From: Paenarthrobacter sp. AR 02 | Lineage (GTDB): Bacteria > Actinomycetota > Actinomycetes > Actinomycetales > Micrococcaceae | Length of the DNA: 64,000 nucleotides | Assembly (NCBI RefSeq): GCF_021538675.1 | Contig: NZ_JAJUKH010000001.1 | Span: 744,001 to 808,000 of the forward strand | Direction of reading: 5' to 3' | Notes under the pieces: model-generated | Databases searched by the model: none | Seen by the model: only the letters and a program-made list of their open reading frames with translations | What the model was told of the DNA's origin: nothing | Shown here: positions 7,318-17,121 of the stretch, piece after piece | How the letters are laid out: each line of letters opens with the position of its first letter | Numbering within the stretch: the first letter of the stretch is position 1 | Made by a program: the position numbers and the translations under genes

Positions 7318-8097
7318 CTAGCGTGAAGAGACCTGGATCAGGCTCAGGACGCCACCCTGGGGGTCCTGAATGGTGGCCAGGGATCCGGTCTCGGGGGTCT
7401 CCTCGGGCTCCACCAGCACCACTCCCCCGGCAGCTACCGCAGAGTCAACGGCCCGGCGCACGTCCGCGACACCGAAATAGATCTGCCAGGCGGCGTCCTC
7501 GCCTTCGTCGGCGGGAACGACGCCGGCCACCTCGTCACCGTTGACCATCAGCGTGCTGTAGCTGCCGCCGTCGTCCTGCGGGTATTCGGTGACCTCATGC
7601 CCGAAAAGCTGCTGGAAGAACCCGACGGCGGCCTGCGGCTCAGGCGTCAGCAGCTCGGCCCAAGCCAACGCACCAGGCTCGTTGAAGAGGTGGCTGCCGA
7701 TGTGCGTGCCAGCCTGCCAGGCCCCGGTGGTTCCGCCGCCAGGGGGTTCGATGAACGCCAACACCCCGGTGTCCGCCACGGCCTCGGGCCCGAACTGCAG
7801 CTTCCCGCCGGCATGAACGGCGTCTTCCCCGATTTCTTCGGTGTCCGTGGCCGCAATGTAGATGTTCCACTGGCTGTGGTTCCCTGCGGCTTCCTGGAGG
7901 GGGTTCTGCGGGGCGATGACGGCCACGAGATGCTCCCCGATGAAGGCCTGGGAGTAGCTGCGGCCGTCCGGGGTGGGCAGGTCCTGATAGCTCCAGCCGA
8001 AAAGGTGCTGGTAGAACTCCTTTGCTGCGGCCACGTCCCTGGCCTGCAGGTCGGCCCAGCACGGCTCACCGTTGGTGTAATGCTTCCGGACGGTCAT
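7318..8097 (-). CDS. VOC-family protein, double glyoxalase-like domain (second of pair)
   Basis: A 259-residue protein made of two vicinal-oxygen-chelate domains (about 1-125 and 130-259), each with the beta-alpha-beta-beta-beta pattern. GEPCWADLQARDVAAAKEFYQHLFGW begins the first and WAELLTPEPQAAVGFFQQLFGHE the second. This matches the actinobacterial group related to mycobacterial CFP30B. The substrate is unknown, and it is not a proven glyoxalase. Its ATG overlaps the stop of the upstream paralogue (ATGA), so the two are one operon and probably arose by duplication. Confidence 0.85.
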   Translation of the reverse strand: MTVRKHYTNGEPCWADLQARDVAAAKEFYQHLFGWSYQDLPTPDGRSYSQAFIGEHLVAVIAPQNPLQEAAGNHSQWNIYIAATDTEEIGEDAVHAGGKLQFGPEAVADTGVLAFIEPPGGGTTGAWQAGTHIGSHLFNEPGALAWAELLTPEPQAAVGFFQQLFGHEVTEYPQDDGGSYSTLMVNGDEVAGVVPADEGEDAAWQIYFGVADVRRAVDSAVAAGGVVLVEPEETPETGSLATIQDPQGGVLSLIQVSSR

Positions 8098-8876
8098 GCT
8101 GTAACTCCTGTCATGATGCTGAACGCTGCCCCTGCCGGGTCCATGAGCACCGCCATGCGACCTATGCCCGGCACGTCGAAAGCAGGGGCGATGACGTGGC
8201 TGCCGAATTCCACGGCCATATCCACACCGGCATCCACGTTAGCCACGGCAAAGTACGTCATCCAAAACGGCGAGAGGCCCTCGATGGGGAGTGTGAGCGC
8301 GCCGGCGATCCGCTTTCCGTCCACCAACAGTGATGTGTATTCCTGCAGGTCCCCTGCCGGCTCTGTCCGGCTGTCGCATCCGGTCACGGCCTTATAGAAG
8401 GCCACTGCCTTGGGGACGTCGTTGGTTTGAAGCTCGTTCCAAATCATGGTGCCAGGCTCGTTCACAAGACCTGAACCGGGATGGTTCAGGGCCTCCCAAA
8501 AACCGATCTGGGCTCCGGTGGGGTCTGTGGCGAAGAACATGCGGCCGCTGCCGTTGGGAACCGATTCGGGTGGCGAAAGCAACGATCCTCCGGCGGCCTC
8601 CACGCCCCGGGCAGCAGCGTCCGCTGAATCCACGGCAAGGTAATTCGCCCAGTACGACGGCATCCCTTGCGGCGCGTCCGGCGACTGCTGCATCAGGCCG
8701 GCAACGTATCGCCCGCGAAGCTTCGCCATGTAGTACGTCATACCGTCCCCGGCGTCGCGCGCCTCCAGCTCCCAGCCAAAGAGGTCGCTGTAGAACTTTG
8801 TGGACACGTCGATGTCATTGGAGGACAGGTCCACCCAACACGGTGTCCCCTGCTTATAGCTATCGACCTCCGGCAT
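8094..8876 (-). CDS. VOC-family protein, double glyoxalase-like domain (first of pair)
   Basis: A 260-residue paralogue of the following gene with the same two-domain VOC layout. TPCWVDLSSNDIDVSTKFYSDLFGW opens domain one and WNELQTNDVPKAVAFYKAVTG domain two. The start at 8876 (MPEVDSY) is chosen because AAGGGAGA lies 3-4 nt upstream and the longer frame adds only a polar tail. The two genes form a duplicated, coupled operon. They may act as a heteromer or on related small molecules, but no substrate can be inferred. Confidence 0.85.
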   Translation of the reverse strand: MPEVDSYKQGTPCWVDLSSNDIDVSTKFYSDLFGWELEARDAGDGMTYYMAKLRGRYVAGLMQQSPDAPQGMPSYWANYLAVDSADAAARGVEAAGGSLLSPPESVPNGSGRMFFATDPTGAQIGFWEALNHPGSGLVNEPGTMIWNELQTNDVPKAVAFYKAVTGCDSRTEPAGDLQEYTSLLVDGKRIAGALTLPIEGLSPFWMTYFAVANVDAGVDMAVEFGSHVIAPAFDVPGIGRMAVLMDPAGAAFSIMTGVTA

Positions 8877-8915
8877 GGTTCTCCCTTTCGATGCACCCGA
8901 GCTCAAGACTACGCA

Positions 8916-8967
8916 GAAAAGGGCCCCCGGGGTACGCCAAAGAACGGCGTGCCCTGGGGGCCCTTTT
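8916..8967. terminator. Intrinsic terminator
   Basis: Long arms (about 8917-8938 and 8945-8967) pair GAAAAGGGCCCC and GTACGCC segments with GGCGTGCCC and GGGGCCCTTTTC around a 6-7-nt loop, with A/T runs at both ends. On the - strand it ends the DUF3073 transcript before the VOC operon. Confidence 0.85.
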
Positions 8968-9060
8968 CAAAAGATTTACGGCATCCGAAGATGCGCGTTG
9001 ACCTTGATGTACGACGGCGGTCCGCAACTCAGTGCCAAAGGCACCTGTTGGTCACGACAG

Positions 9061-9285
9061 CTATCCGATACGGCGGGTGTCTACCTCGTCGTCATCGTCT
9101 TCCGCGTACTTGTCCTCGTAGGCCGAATAGTCCGGCTCCGGGGGATCTTCGGGGAAGTGGCTCTTTACACGACTGGACGGACCCGTGAGCTCCCGCTCAA
9201 GTGCCGAATAGTCAGTGTTCGGGGAGTAGTACTTGATGTCCCGAGCCTGCTTGGTAGCTTTTGCCTTTTGACGGCCGCGCCCCAT
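9061..9285 (-). CDS. DUF3073 small actinobacterial protein
   Basis: A 74-residue protein. It opens with MGRGRQKAKATKQARDIKYYSPNTDYSALERELTG, the conserved basic start of DUF3073, and ends in a strongly acidic stretch (YAEDDDDEVDTRRIG). The family is almost confined to Actinobacteria and has no established function. The start at 9285 is supported by GGGGG 8 nt upstream, and the longer frame is not conserved-looking. It is transcribed alone, with a strong terminator downstream. Confidence 0.88.
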   Translation of the reverse strand: MGRGRQKAKATKQARDIKYYSPNTDYSALERELTGPSSRVKSHFPEDPPEPDYSAYEDKYAEDDDDEVDTRRIG

Positions 9286-9528
9286 GGCGTGACCCCCTTT
9301 TGTACTTGGACCGGAGGTGGTCACCTTGGCTATCGGTGAGGCCCCGGAATGTTTGGTCAATTTGTCGTATGTCTAGATTACATGCTTTCGGAGGTGCCTG
9401 CGTGCCAACACAACGCGGCGGCACAGCCAACCACAAGCAAAACCAAGGCTGGACACCTCCAACAAGGGTGAAAATTCGGTAGAGTCTGCCTCAATGCGAC
9501 CCCAGAGCAGGAAGGCACTCACCGGAAT

Positions 9529-10239
9529 ATGAGCCAGGACAACACCCCACCACGTGACGGTTCACCACGCGAACAGGGCGAGGACGCCGTGGACCCTGCG
9601 CCCACCGCACCCTCAGGGCTCCCTCCTGCACCGTGGGCCCCGCCGACGGACGGCCAGCAGCCCAGCTACCCCAGCGCATATCCGGGGCAGCAACCGAATG
9701 GGTCCGAAGAGTGGCAGCCCGAGCAGCATGGGGACCCGGTCAAGCGGCAGCGGCTGGTCATCGGCGGGATCGTCCTGGGTGTCCTTGTGCTTATCGGCGT
9801 GGTGATCTGGGTACTGCTCAACCTGCTTGGCACCCGCCCGGAAGCGGCAACAACCACCCCCAGCGCTACAGCAACACCTGGCCCCCTCCCCCGTGATACC
9901 GAGGCCAAGGATTTCCAAGTGGGTGACTGCTTTGCCGACTTCGATCCCAATGCGTCCAAGGCGCGAGCCGTGGCGTGTGATACTGAGCACTCAGCCCAAC
10001 TTGGCGCTGTTTTCACTTACACCGGAGACGAGTCGTTCCCCGGGACCAATGCGTTGCGTGACAAGGGCCGCGAAGTGTGCCGGACAGTGAAGCTCAACGC
10101 CGCGGCCGACAACTACGTCCTCCTTCAGCAGAACGTCTACCCCAGCACCACCAGCTGGGACCGTGGCGACCGCCGCGTTGATTGCTTCATCGTGGTGGAT
10201 TCCGGCAATACCATCAAGGAAAACCTCCTCGGGAAGTAG
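9529..10239 (+). CDS. Membrane-anchored protein with septum-formation domain
   Basis: A 236-residue bitopic protein. A proline/glutamine-rich cytoplasmic part (1-78) precedes one membrane helix (about 80-103) and a Thr/Pro/Ala linker. An extracellular domain (about 120-236) follows that begins FQVGDCFADFD and has a second half containing CDTEHSAQLGAVFTY and VDCFIVVD. This VGDCF/CxxxHSAQ pattern is the actinobacterial septum-formation domain family. Its four Cys could form disulphides outside the cell. AGGAAGG lies 13 nt before the ATG, a rather long spacing. It converges on clpB with only 12 bp between. Confidence 0.75.
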   Translation: MSQDNTPPRDGSPREQGEDAVDPAPTAPSGLPPAPWAPPTDGQQPSYPSAYPGQQPNGSEEWQPEQHGDPVKRQRLVIGGIVLGVLVLIGVVIWVLLNLLGTRPEAATTTPSATATPGPLPRDTEAKDFQVGDCFADFDPNASKARAVACDTEHSAQLGAVFTYTGDESFPGTNALRDKGREVCRTVKLNAAADNYVLLQQNVYPSTTSWDRGDRRVDCFIVVDSGNTIKENLLGK

Positions 10240-10251
10240 CTGCCGGCTTCC

Positions 10252-12912
10252 TTACTTCCTGCGGACCGTAAGCCCGGAACCCACCGGCATTCCGCCGTCG
10301 TCCCCTGCCATGGCTTCGAGCCCCTCAATGGTGAGCTCGTCCAGGTCCGCGGCAGTGTCTACCAGCACGGTGTCACCATCGCTGATCTCCCCTGCAAGGA
10401 TCTCCTTGGCGAGCCGGTCTCCGATCTCGCGCTGGACCAGCCTGCGGAGGGGCCGCGCGCCATACGCGGGATCGTAGCCGGACATGGCCAGCCACGCACG
10501 TGCTCCGTCGGTGACCTCCAGGCTCAGGCGGCGATCACGGAGCCGCTTGCCCAACTCTGCCACATGCAGCTCAACGATCCGGGCCAGTTCCTCAACGGAG
10601 AGGGGCTCGAACAGGACGATTTCATCCAGCCGGTTCAGGAACTCTGGCTTGAAGGATGCCTGCACCACGGCCATGACGGCTTCCCGCTTGGCCCGTACGT
10701 CCAAGGACCGGTCCACCAGGAACTGGCTTCCGGAGTTGGACGTCAGCACCAGGATGGTGTTGCGGAAGTCCACGGTGCGGCCCTGGCCGTCGGTGAGGCG
10801 GCCGTCGTCGAGCACCTGCAAAAGGATGTCGAAGACTTCCGGATGGGCCTTCTCCACTTCGTCCAGCAGCACCACCGAGTAGGGGCGGCGGCGAACAGCC
10901 TCGGTCAGCTGGCCGCCTTCCTCGTAGCCCACGTATCCCGGAGGGGCACCGACCAGGCGGGCGACGGCGTGCTTCTCGCTGTACTCGGACATGTCGATCC
11001 GGATCATGGCGCGCTCATCATCAAAGAGGAAGTCTGCCAGCGCTTTGGCCAACTCCGTCTTACCGACGCCCGTCGGGCCCAGGAACAGGAATGAACCCGT
11101 AGGCCGGTTGGGATCGCTAATGCCTGCGCGGGCCCGGCGGACGGCGTCAGACACGGCCTGCACCGCCTTGCTTTGGCCGATCAGGCGCTTCCCGAGTTCC
11201 TCTTCCATGTGGAGGAGCTTCTGCGATTCGCCCTGAAGCATGCGCCCCGCCGGGATGCCCGTCCACGCGGAGATGACCTCGGCGATGTCGTCCGCGGTCA
11301 CCTCCTCGGCCACCATGAGTTCCGGCTTGTTGTCGGCACTGGTGCGGGCTTCTTCTTCGGCCGCGGCACTCAGCTCCCGTTCCAGTGCGGGCAGCTCGCC
11401 GTAGAGGATGCGCGACGCCGATTCCAGGTCGCCTTCGCGCTGCGACTTGTCCGCGGCGGAACGCAACTCGTCGATCTTGGCTTTGAGGTCACCAACGCGG
11501 TTCAGGCCCGCTTTCTCGGCCTCCCAGCGAGCATTGAGGGCGCTGAGCTCCTCTTTCTTATCGGCCATGTCGGCACGCAGCGCAGCCAACCGCTCCACCG
11601 AGGCCGGGTCGGTCTCCTTCTGGAGCGCCAGTTCCTCCATGGTCAAACGGTCGACGGCGCGGCGGAGCTGGTCGATCTCTTCCGGCGCGGAATCGATCTC
11701 CATGCGGAGCCGGGACGCGGCCTCGTCCACAAGGTCGATTGCCTTGTCCGGCAGTTGCCTGCCTGAGATGTAACGGTTGGACAGGGTGGCCGCAGCCACG
11801 AGTGCGGAGTCGGCAATGGCTACCTTGTGGTGCGCCTCGTAGCGTTCCTTCAAGCCACGAAGAATGCCGATGGTGTCCTCGACACTGGGCTCACCGACGT
11901 AGACCTGCTGGAAGCGGCGTTCCAAGGCCGGGTCCTTTTCGATGTTCTCGCGGTATTCGTCCAGGGTGGTGGCACCAATCAGGCGCAGTTCCCCACGGGC
12001 AAGCATGGGCTTGAGCATGTTGCCGGCGTCCATGGCACTCTCGCCGGTGGCCCCGGCACCTACGACTGTGTGGATTTCGTCGATGAACGTGACGATCTGG
12101 CCGTTGGAGTTCTTGATTTCCTCAAGGACAGCCTTCAGCCGCTCCTCGAACTCGCCACGGTACTTGGCCCCGGCCACCATGGAAGCGAGGTCCAGTGCGA
12201 TCAGGGTCTTACCGCGCAGGCTTTCCGGGACGTCACCGGCCACCATGCGTTGGGCCAGGCCCTCCACGACCGCCGTCTTACCGACACCGGGCTCGCCGAT
12301 CAGCACCGGGTTGTTCTTGGTGCGGCGGCTCAGGACCTGGATGACGCGGCGAATCTCGCTGTCGCGCCCAATGACCGGATCAAGCTTGCCGGACCGGGCC
12401 ACTGCCGTGAGGTCGGTACCGAACTTCTCCAGGGCCTGGAACGTGTTTTCCGGGTCCGGCGAGTTGACGTTCCTATCGCCACGGACACCCGGCAAGGCGG
12501 CAAGCAGCGCCTCATGGGAGGCACCGGCGTCGCGCAGTAATTTCCCGACGGCGTCACTTCCGGCCGAGAGCCCCAGCAGCAAGTGCTCGGTGGACACAAA
12601 GGAGTCGCCGAGTTTGTCGGCCTCGCCTTGGGCGGCCTGGATGGCCTGCATGGACTGGCGGGAGAGTTGCGCCTGCTGGACCGAACTGCCCGAGGACGAC
12701 GGCAGCGCCTTGATGGCAGAGCTTGCCTGGACGCTGACGGCATCCGGGTCCGCACCCGTGGCACGCAGGAGCGCCACTGCGACGCCTTCGCGCTGGTCCA
12801 TGAGTGCTTTGAGCAAGTGTGCGGGCTCGAGCTGCGGATTGCCCGCGGTTGAGGCGTTCATGGCGGCCGCAGAAAGGGCCTCCTGGCTTTTGGTAGTGAA
12901 TTTGACGTCCAA
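10252..12912 (-). CDS. clpB: ATP-dependent disaggregase ClpB
   Basis: An 886-residue Hsp100 that pulls proteins out of aggregates with DnaK. The N-terminal repeat domain begins [23 protein letters not shown]1 has GEPGVGKT and [15 protein letters not shown] coiled-coil middle domain lies at about 405-530, and NBD2 has [15 protein letters not shown]. The start codon appears to be TTG (12912-12910): family homology starts here, AAGGG lies 8 nt upstream, and no ATG fits. An in-frame GTG at 12921 lies too close to the ribosome site. An HspR-type inverted repeat 34 bp upstream places it in the heat-shock regulon with the dnaK operon at 58-62 kb. Confidence 0.96.
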   Translation of the reverse strand: MDVKFTTKSQEALSAAAMNASTAGNPQLEPAHLLKALMDQREGVAVALLRATGADPDAVSVQASSAIKALPSSSGSSVQQAQLSRQSMQAIQAAQGEADKLGDSFVSTEHLLLGLSAGSDAVGKLLRDAGASHEALLAALPGVRGDRNVNSPDPENTFQALEKFGTDLTAVARSGKLDPVIGRDSEIRRVIQVLSRRTKNNPVLIGEPGVGKTAVVEGLAQRMVAGDVPESLRGKTLIALDLASMVAGAKYRGEFEERLKAVLEEIKNSNGQIVTFIDEIHTVVGAGATGESAMDAGNMLKPMLARGELRLIGATTLDEYRENIEKDPALERRFQQVYVGEPSVEDTIGILRGLKERYEAHHKVAIADSALVAAATLSNRYISGRQLPDKAIDLVDEAASRLRMEIDSAPEEIDQLRRAVDRLTMEELALQKETDPASVERLAALRADMADKKEELSALNARWEAEKAGLNRVGDLKAKIDELRSAADKSQREGDLESASRILYGELPALERELSAAAEEEARTSADNKPELMVAEEVTADDIAEVISAWTGIPAGRMLQGESQKLLHMEEELGKRLIGQSKAVQAVSDAVRRARAGISDPNRPTGSFLFLGPTGVGKTELAKALADFLFDDERAMIRIDMSEYSEKHAVARLVGAPPGYVGYEEGGQLTEAVRRRPYSVVLLDEVEKAHPEVFDILLQVLDDGRLTDGQGRTVDFRNTILVLTSNSGSQFLVDRSLDVRAKREAVMAVVQASFKPEFLNRLDEIVLFEPLSVEELARIVELHVAELGKRLRDRRLSLEVTDGARAWLAMSGYDPAYGARPLRRLVQREIGDRLAKEILAGEISDGDTVLVDTAADLDELTIEGLEAMAGDDGGMPVGSGLTVRRK

Positions 12913-12945
12913 AGAGTGCACCCTTTCTGGTGAGACCGATTCTTT

Positions 12946-12973
12946 CAAGTTGAGTCTACTACGCTCAACTTTG
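12946..12973 (-). promoter_or_regulatory. HAIR-like HspR operator upstream of clpB
   Basis: AAGTTGAG (12947-12954) and CTCAACTT (12964-12971) are separated by 9 nt. The same arms occur twice before dnaK, and hspR is encoded in this window. Confidence 0.88.
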
Positions 12974-13047
12974 AAATATGGGGCCCTGTGTTCCATGTTT
13001 GCCCACGGCGAAACCAGTGTCCAGAGCCTTCGGGTTGGGGAGGCACT

Positions 13048-13053
13048 TAGGCT
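13048..13053 (+). promoter_or_regulatory. TAGGCT -10 box, leaderless-type, for the gene at 13060
   Basis: TAGGCT ends 6 nt before the ATG at 13060, and there is no Shine-Dalgarno sequence. It shares the divergent region with the clpB operator. Confidence 0.55.
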
Positions 13054-13059
13054 GGGGGC

Positions 13060-13677
13060 ATGGACACTATCTCCAGCGCGGAGGAACTCGAAGAACTCAT
13101 TGGACGCCCCTTGGATCGCGTACGGAAGAAGGTGCGACGGCAGCTCAGCGCTTTCGACCGGCAATGGCTCGCCGCCAGCCCCTTCTGCGTGATCTCCACT
13201 ACCGACGCCCAGGGCCGTGTGGATGCCTCACCCAAGGGTGACCCTGCCGGCTTCATCCACGTGCTGGACGACAACACCATCGCCATCCCCGAACGGCCCG
13301 GCAACAAGCTCGCCTTCGGCTTCCACAACATCCTGGAGAACCCGAACGTCGGCATTCTGTCTGTCGTCCCGGGGCGCACCGACACCTTGCGGATCAACGG
13401 GACCGCGCGCATCGTCAGCGACGCAGACTTCTTTGAACACATGGTGGTCAAGGGACACCGCCCACGTGCCGCCGTCGTGGTGACAGTGGAGGAAGTCTTT
13501 ACGCACTGCGGCAAGGCGTTCATGCGCAGCGGACTCTGGCAGCCTGAAACCTGGGAGAGCGGGGATTTGCCGAGCATTGCGGTGCTCGCGAAGACCTACA
13601 CCCAACCCGAGGCCCCACTGGAGGAACTGGAGTCCTACTACGGGCCGTCCTATGCCGAGGGAATGTACCGGGACTGA
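13060..13677 (+). CDS. FMN-binding pyridoxamine-5'-phosphate-oxidase-like protein (MSMEG_1061-like)
   Basis: A 205-residue split-barrel flavoprotein of the PPOX superfamily. The core [25 protein letters not shown] and [32 protein letters not shown] is the typical FMN-site region, and RINGTARIV is the following strand. A C-terminal region with [12 protein letters not shown] matches the MSMEG_1061-type subgroup (family knowledge). The redox substrate is unknown. The start lies 6 nt behind a TAGGCT box, so the mRNA is probably leaderless. It converges on modC with a 4-bp gap. Confidence 0.85.
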   Translation: MDTISSAEELEELIGRPLDRVRKKVRRQLSAFDRQWLAASPFCVISTTDAQGRVDASPKGDPAGFIHVLDDNTIAIPERPGNKLAFGFHNILENPNVGILSVVPGRTDTLRINGTARIVSDADFFEHMVVKGHRPRAAVVVTVEEVFTHCGKAFMRSGLWQPETWESGDLPSIAVLAKTYTQPEAPLEELESYYGPSYAEGMYRD

Positions 13678-13681
13678 CCCA

Positions 13682-14755
13682 TCATGCCGGGTAGACCGAC
13701 ACCAACGCGGACTTAACGACGAACCGCACGTCCATTCCGGGCACCAGGCCCAGGTCCGCCGACGCCGCGGGCGTGATATCGGCGGACAAGGCTTGGGCCA
13801 ACGCGCCCGCACAGGCCCGGACGCGGATCTGGTCTCCGTGAGGCTCAAGGTCCGTGACGGTGACGGGGAACGCGTTGCGCGGACTCCCGTGGACGTCGCC
13901 CAAAAAGACGGAAACGCTCGACGGCGGGAAGGCCGCCACGCCAGCCTGGCCGGGTACAGGTGACCAGTCGGGATCGTGCTGGCCGGCGAAAACCCGGCCA
14001 TCCGGCGTCGTGATTCCATCCTTGGTGATGATCCCGGAAACGAGGTTGAGCCCCGCGAGGCCAGCCGCGAATTGGCTTCGTGGGCGTTCCAGGACTTGGC
14101 GCGTGGGCCCTTCTTCGGCGATGCAGCCCTGCTCCACCACGATCACCCTGTCGGCGAGCATGTAAGCGTCCAGGACGTCGTGCGTGACGATAATGGCCTT
14201 CCTATCCTTCAACACCCGTTTGAGCACGCGGCGGAGCAACGGTGCCGCATGGATGTCCAACGCCGCCATGGGTTCGTCGAGCAAGAGGAGTGCGGGCTCG
14301 GCAGCCAACGCACGGGCCACGGCGATGCGCTGCGCTTGCCCGCCGGACAGTTGGGCGGGTTTTCGATGGGCAAGTGGCAGCGCGTCCACCTCCGTCAACC
14401 AGTGGCGGGCCGCTTCCCGCGCGGCCGCTGTGGATGCTCCGGCACTGCGGGGACCGAAAGCCACGTTGTCCAGCGCGTTCAGGTGCGGGAAAAGCAGCGC
14501 CTCCTGGGCAAGCAAGGCAGTCCCGCGCTGGTGCGGTGGGCTCCAATGGTGGGAGCCGCCGTCGAGGTTGAACAGTTCTTTATCGCCGATCCGTGCGGCG
14601 CCGGAATCGGGCCGCAGCAGCCCCGCGACCACTCCCAACAGAGTGGACTTGCCCGCCCCGTTGGGACCAAGGATGGCCACGGTTTCGCCATCGCGGAGGC
14701 TCAGGGACATGTCGAAATTCCTGGCGCGGAGACTGGCCTGCAGCTCGAAGCTCAT
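13682..14755 (-). CDS. modC: Molybdate ABC transporter ATP-binding protein
   Basis: A 357-residue ABC ATPase that powers molybdate import. Walker A is GPNGAGKST, the signature is [15 protein letters not shown], Walker B is [12 protein letters not shown], and the switch His sits in IIVTHD. The C-terminal part (about 235-357) carries a TOBE/Mop-like beta domain that would sense or bind oxyanion. The ATG overlaps the modB stop by 4 bp. Assignment to molybdate rather than sulfate rests on the upstream modA and the Mop-domain regulator gene. Confidence 0.9.
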   Translation of the reverse strand: MSFELQASLRARNFDMSLSLRDGETVAILGPNGAGKSTLLGVVAGLLRPDSGAARIGDKELFNLDGGSHHWSPPHQRGTALLAQEALLFPHLNALDNVAFGPRSAGASTAAAREAARHWLTEVDALPLAHRKPAQLSGGQAQRIAVARALAAEPALLLLDEPMAALDIHAAPLLRRVLKRVLKDRKAIIVTHDVLDAYMLADRVIVVEQGCIAEEGPTRQVLERPRSQFAAGLAGLNLVSGIITKDGITTPDGRVFAGQHDPDWSPVPGQAGVAAFPPSSVSVFLGDVHGSPRNAFPVTVTDLEPHGDQIRVRACAGALAQALSADITPAASADLGLVPGMDVRFVVKSALVSVYPA

Positions 14756-15564
14756 GGCTGGACCGCCACAGGTGCACTGCTCCGGCGGGCACCATAGCTG
14801 AGCCCCACCACGGCGCCCGCCACAGCCACCAGGACCAAGGACAGCGCGACGGCGGCATCGGCGTCGGTTTCCCGTTGCAGGTAGATTTCCAGCGGTAGCG
14901 TCCGGGTGACCCCTTCAAGGCTCCCAGCGAAGGTCAGCGTGGCCCCAAATTCACCCAGGCTCCGCGCGAACGACAAGACAGCCCCGGAGGCCAGCCCCGG
15001 CAGGACCAGGGGAAGGGTGACCCTCCGGAGAACCGTGGTGGGCCGGGCACCGAGTGTCGCAGCAACGGCTTCATACCTGTTTCCGGCCGATCGCAGGGCA
15101 CCTTCCAGACTGACCACCAGGAACGGCAAAGCTACGAACGTTTGGGCCAGCACCACCGCGGTAGTGGAAAACGCAATCTGGATACCGGCCACTTCCAGCG
15201 ACTTCCCCAGCAAGCCTTGGCGCCCGAACGTGTACAGGAGCGCTATGCCTCCGACGACGGGTGGCAGGACCAGCGGCAACAGCACAAAGGAGCGGAGGAG
15301 CCTTTGTCCGGGGAAGTCGCCACGGGCCAGCACCAAGGCCAACGGGACACCGAGCACGACGCAGAGGACGGTGCTCGCCGCCGAGGTCCGCAAGCTCAGC
15401 CCCAGTGCGGCCAACGACGAATCGGACGTGATGAGCGGAATGAACTGCGGCCAGTTCACTTTGGCCACCATCGCGAGCAGCGGAAGGACCACCAGCAGAC
15501 CGCCCACAGCTGCGACGGCAAAGATCCAGCGCGGGATGCCTTGGTAGCCGGTGGCGGTCTTCAT
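14752..15564 (-). CDS. modB: Molybdate ABC transporter permease
   Basis: A 270-residue inner-membrane permease of the CysTW/ModB type with about six transmembrane helices. The cytoplasmic coupling loop (EAA motif) reads [27 protein letters not shown], which contacts ModC. It overlaps modC by 4 bp. It is separated from modA by 59 bp that contain three tandem 15-bp copies of the modA stop region. Confidence 0.92.
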   Translation of the reverse strand: MKTATGYQGIPRWIFAVAAVGGLLVVLPLLAMVAKVNWPQFIPLITSDSSLAALGLSLRTSAASTVLCVVLGVPLALVLARGDFPGQRLLRSFVLLPLVLPPVVGGIALLYTFGRQGLLGKSLEVAGIQIAFSTTAVVLAQTFVALPFLVVSLEGALRSAGNRYEAVAATLGARPTTVLRRVTLPLVLPGLASGAVLSFARSLGEFGATLTFAGSLEGVTRTLPLEIYLQRETDADAAVALSLVLVAVAGAVVGLSYGARRSSAPVAVQP

Positions 15565-15583
15565 GGTCTCCTCAAAGTGGTGC

Positions 15584-15628
15584 GGCTCGGTGCTTAAGGG
15601 CGCGGTGCTTAAAGGCTCGGTGCTTAGG
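15584..15628. repeat. 15-bp tandem triplication at the modA stop codon
   Basis: Three copies (15584, 15599, 15614) of a GGCTCGGTGCTTAAG-like unit. On the - strand each copy reads TAAGCACC, so the modA stop is followed by two spare copies of itself. Confidence 0.9.
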
Positions 15629-16415
15629 GCGCACCGAATCCGGCGTTGCCCAGTACCTTCTTACCCGCCTCGCTGGTCACCGAGCCGATAAATGCTGCGG
15701 CCAGTTCCTTGTTCTGGCTGGAGCTTACCGTGGCTATGGGATAGGTATTGACCGCCTTGTCCGACTCCGGGAAGGCGATGCCCTTGACCTTGTCTCCGGC
15801 GCCCTTGACGTCCGTGACGTAGACCAGGCCCGCGTCGGCCTCGCCGGAGGTGACCTTGCCGAGCACATCGGTGACCGAGGATTCCTCGCTGACCGGATTC
15901 AGTGTGACTCCCGCAGCCTTCTCCACGGTGTCCGTTGCCGCGCCGCAGGGAACCTGGCTGGCACACCTCACAACCTTTACGCCGGGCTTGGCAAGGTCGG
16001 CAAATGAAGAGATCGACGCCGGGTTGCTGGGTGGGACGGCGATCTCCAGGACGTTTGTTGCGAAGTTGGTTGCGGTACCGTCCAGCAGCTTGGCATCGGC
16101 AAGCTTGGCCATGTTCTTGGTATCGGCCGAAGCGAACACGTCCGCTGGTGCACCCTGGGTGATCTGGGTGACCAGGTCCGATGAGCCGGCGAAGCTCAGC
16201 GTCACCTTGGTCCCGGGGTTCCTGGCTTCGAAGTCCTTGGCCAGCTGGGTGAAGGTGGACTTGAGGGAAGCCGCAGCGAAGACGGTCACTGTTCCGCTCA
16301 GCTGGGACGCGCTGCTGCTGCCCGATGGAGTGGTTGCGGGGGCCGTTGTGCCGCAGGCCCCAAGGGCGGCGGCTGATGCCACAGCGATGGCCGCGGCCAC
16401 GATGCGTGTCCTCAT
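15624..16415 (-). CDS. modA: Molybdate-binding lipoprotein
   Basis: A 263-residue periplasmic-type binding protein. The N-terminus [21 protein letters not shown] is a lipoprotein signal with lipobox Ala-Leu-Gly-Ala-Cys, so Cys21 would be lipidated. The mature part starts [20 protein letters not shown], the classic ModA opening whose Ala-Ser-Leu lines the oxyanion site, and includes [12 protein letters not shown] and [13 protein letters not shown]. It overlaps the upstream regulator gene by 4 bp (ATGA), making a four-gene regulator-modA-modB-modC operon. Confidence 0.95.
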   Translation of the reverse strand: MRTRIVAAAIAVASAAALGACGTTAPATTPSGSSSASQLSGTVTVFAAASLKSTFTQLAKDFEARNPGTKVTLSFAGSSDLVTQITQGAPADVFASADTKNMAKLADAKLLDGTATNFATNVLEIAVPPSNPASISSFADLAKPGVKVVRCASQVPCGAATDTVEKAAGVTLNPVSEESSVTDVLGKVTSGEADAGLVYVTDVKGAGDKVKGIAFPESDKAVNTYPIATVSSSQNKELAAAFIGSVTSEAGKKVLGNAGFGAP

Positions 16416-16822
16416 ATGATGCTCTTTCCCTGCGGAGTTTCGATAATGACGGTGGTGGCCTTAACCACGGCGGTGGCCACGGATCCCAGTTCCAGGCCGA
16501 GTTCCCGGACGGCCTCGCTGCTCATGAGCGACACCACCCGGAAAGGCCCGCATTGCAGCTCAACCTGGGCCATGACCTTGTCCATGGTGATCCCCGTAAC
16601 CAGGCCGACGAAGCGGTTCCGTGCCGAACTTCCCGAGCGGGAGGGGTCGTCCGGGAGATGGGACTGGTCCCTGGCAAGCGTGGCGAGCTCAAGCCCGTCC
16701 ACAGCAAGGCGGCCCGCTCCGTCCTTCTGCGGTGTCAACGTTCCATTCTCGGTCCAACGCCTCACGGTGTCGTCACTGACTCCGAGGAAGCGGGCGGCCT
16801 CGGAAATTCGTATTTGCGGCAT
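16412..16822 (-). CDS. HTH-Mop molybdate-responsive regulator / molybdopterin-binding protein
   Basis: A 136-residue two-domain protein. Residues 3-50 form an excisionase/MerR-like winged helix (RISEAARFLGVSDDTVRRWTENGTL). Residues 68-136 form a single Mop/TOBE domain (NRFVGLVTGITMDKVMAQVELQCGPFRVVSLMSSEAVRELGLELGSVATAVVKATTVII) that binds molybdate. This plays the ModE role with a different DNA-binding head. The start at 16822 begins at the HTH; TACACT at 16829-16834 on this strand ends 6 nt upstream, suggesting a leaderless transcript. Two TGCGGAA copies upstream could be operator half-sites. Confidence 0.85.
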   Translation of the reverse strand: MPQIRISEAARFLGVSDDTVRRWTENGTLTPQKDGAGRLAVDGLELATLARDQSHLPDDPSRSGSSARNRFVGLVTGITMDKVMAQVELQCGPFRVVSLMSSEAVRELGLELGSVATAVVKATTVIIETPQGKSII

Positions 16823-16999
16823 GGTGACAGTGTACTTCCGCAGATACGGTTCAGATCCCCAGATTGTTCCGCAAACCAAATATGACGCATGGCCGCCCCC
16901 ACACCTCGAAGGCGGCAGGCCGCCGTCGAACTCTGGCCCATCGGCGCTCCTCAGCCGTACCCTGTTCTTGGGGAGCCTGAGCCCGCCAACGGTCCACCG

Positions 17000-17103
17000 C
17001 GCTCCTTCCCAGTTGCCGTGAATAGCACGGGCACTGACGCCCGTTTTCCGGGACGGCAAGCACGGCGGTAGACGTCCTGATGGCCGGCAACTGGGAAGGA
17101 TCG
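17000..17103. repeat. MITE-like element C1
   Basis: About 104 bp bounded by CGCTCCTTCCCAGTTGCC (17000-17017) and its one-mismatch inverse (17086-17103). The same ends bound elements at 23239 and 51819. The internal sequence is not conserved by eye. Confidence 0.85.
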
Positions 17104-17109
17104 TTTCGG

Positions 17110-17115
17110 TACACT
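17110..17115 (+). promoter_or_regulatory. TACACT -10 box, leaderless-type, for the gene at 17122
   Basis: TACACT ends 6 nt before the ATG and lies just outside the right end of repeat C1. Confidence 0.5.
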
Positions 17116-17121
17116 TTGGCC

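Noticed and set aside
11942..13192. 416-codon + frame over clpB
   Set aside because: Antisense shadow of clpB, with Ser/Ala/Arg composition and no motif.
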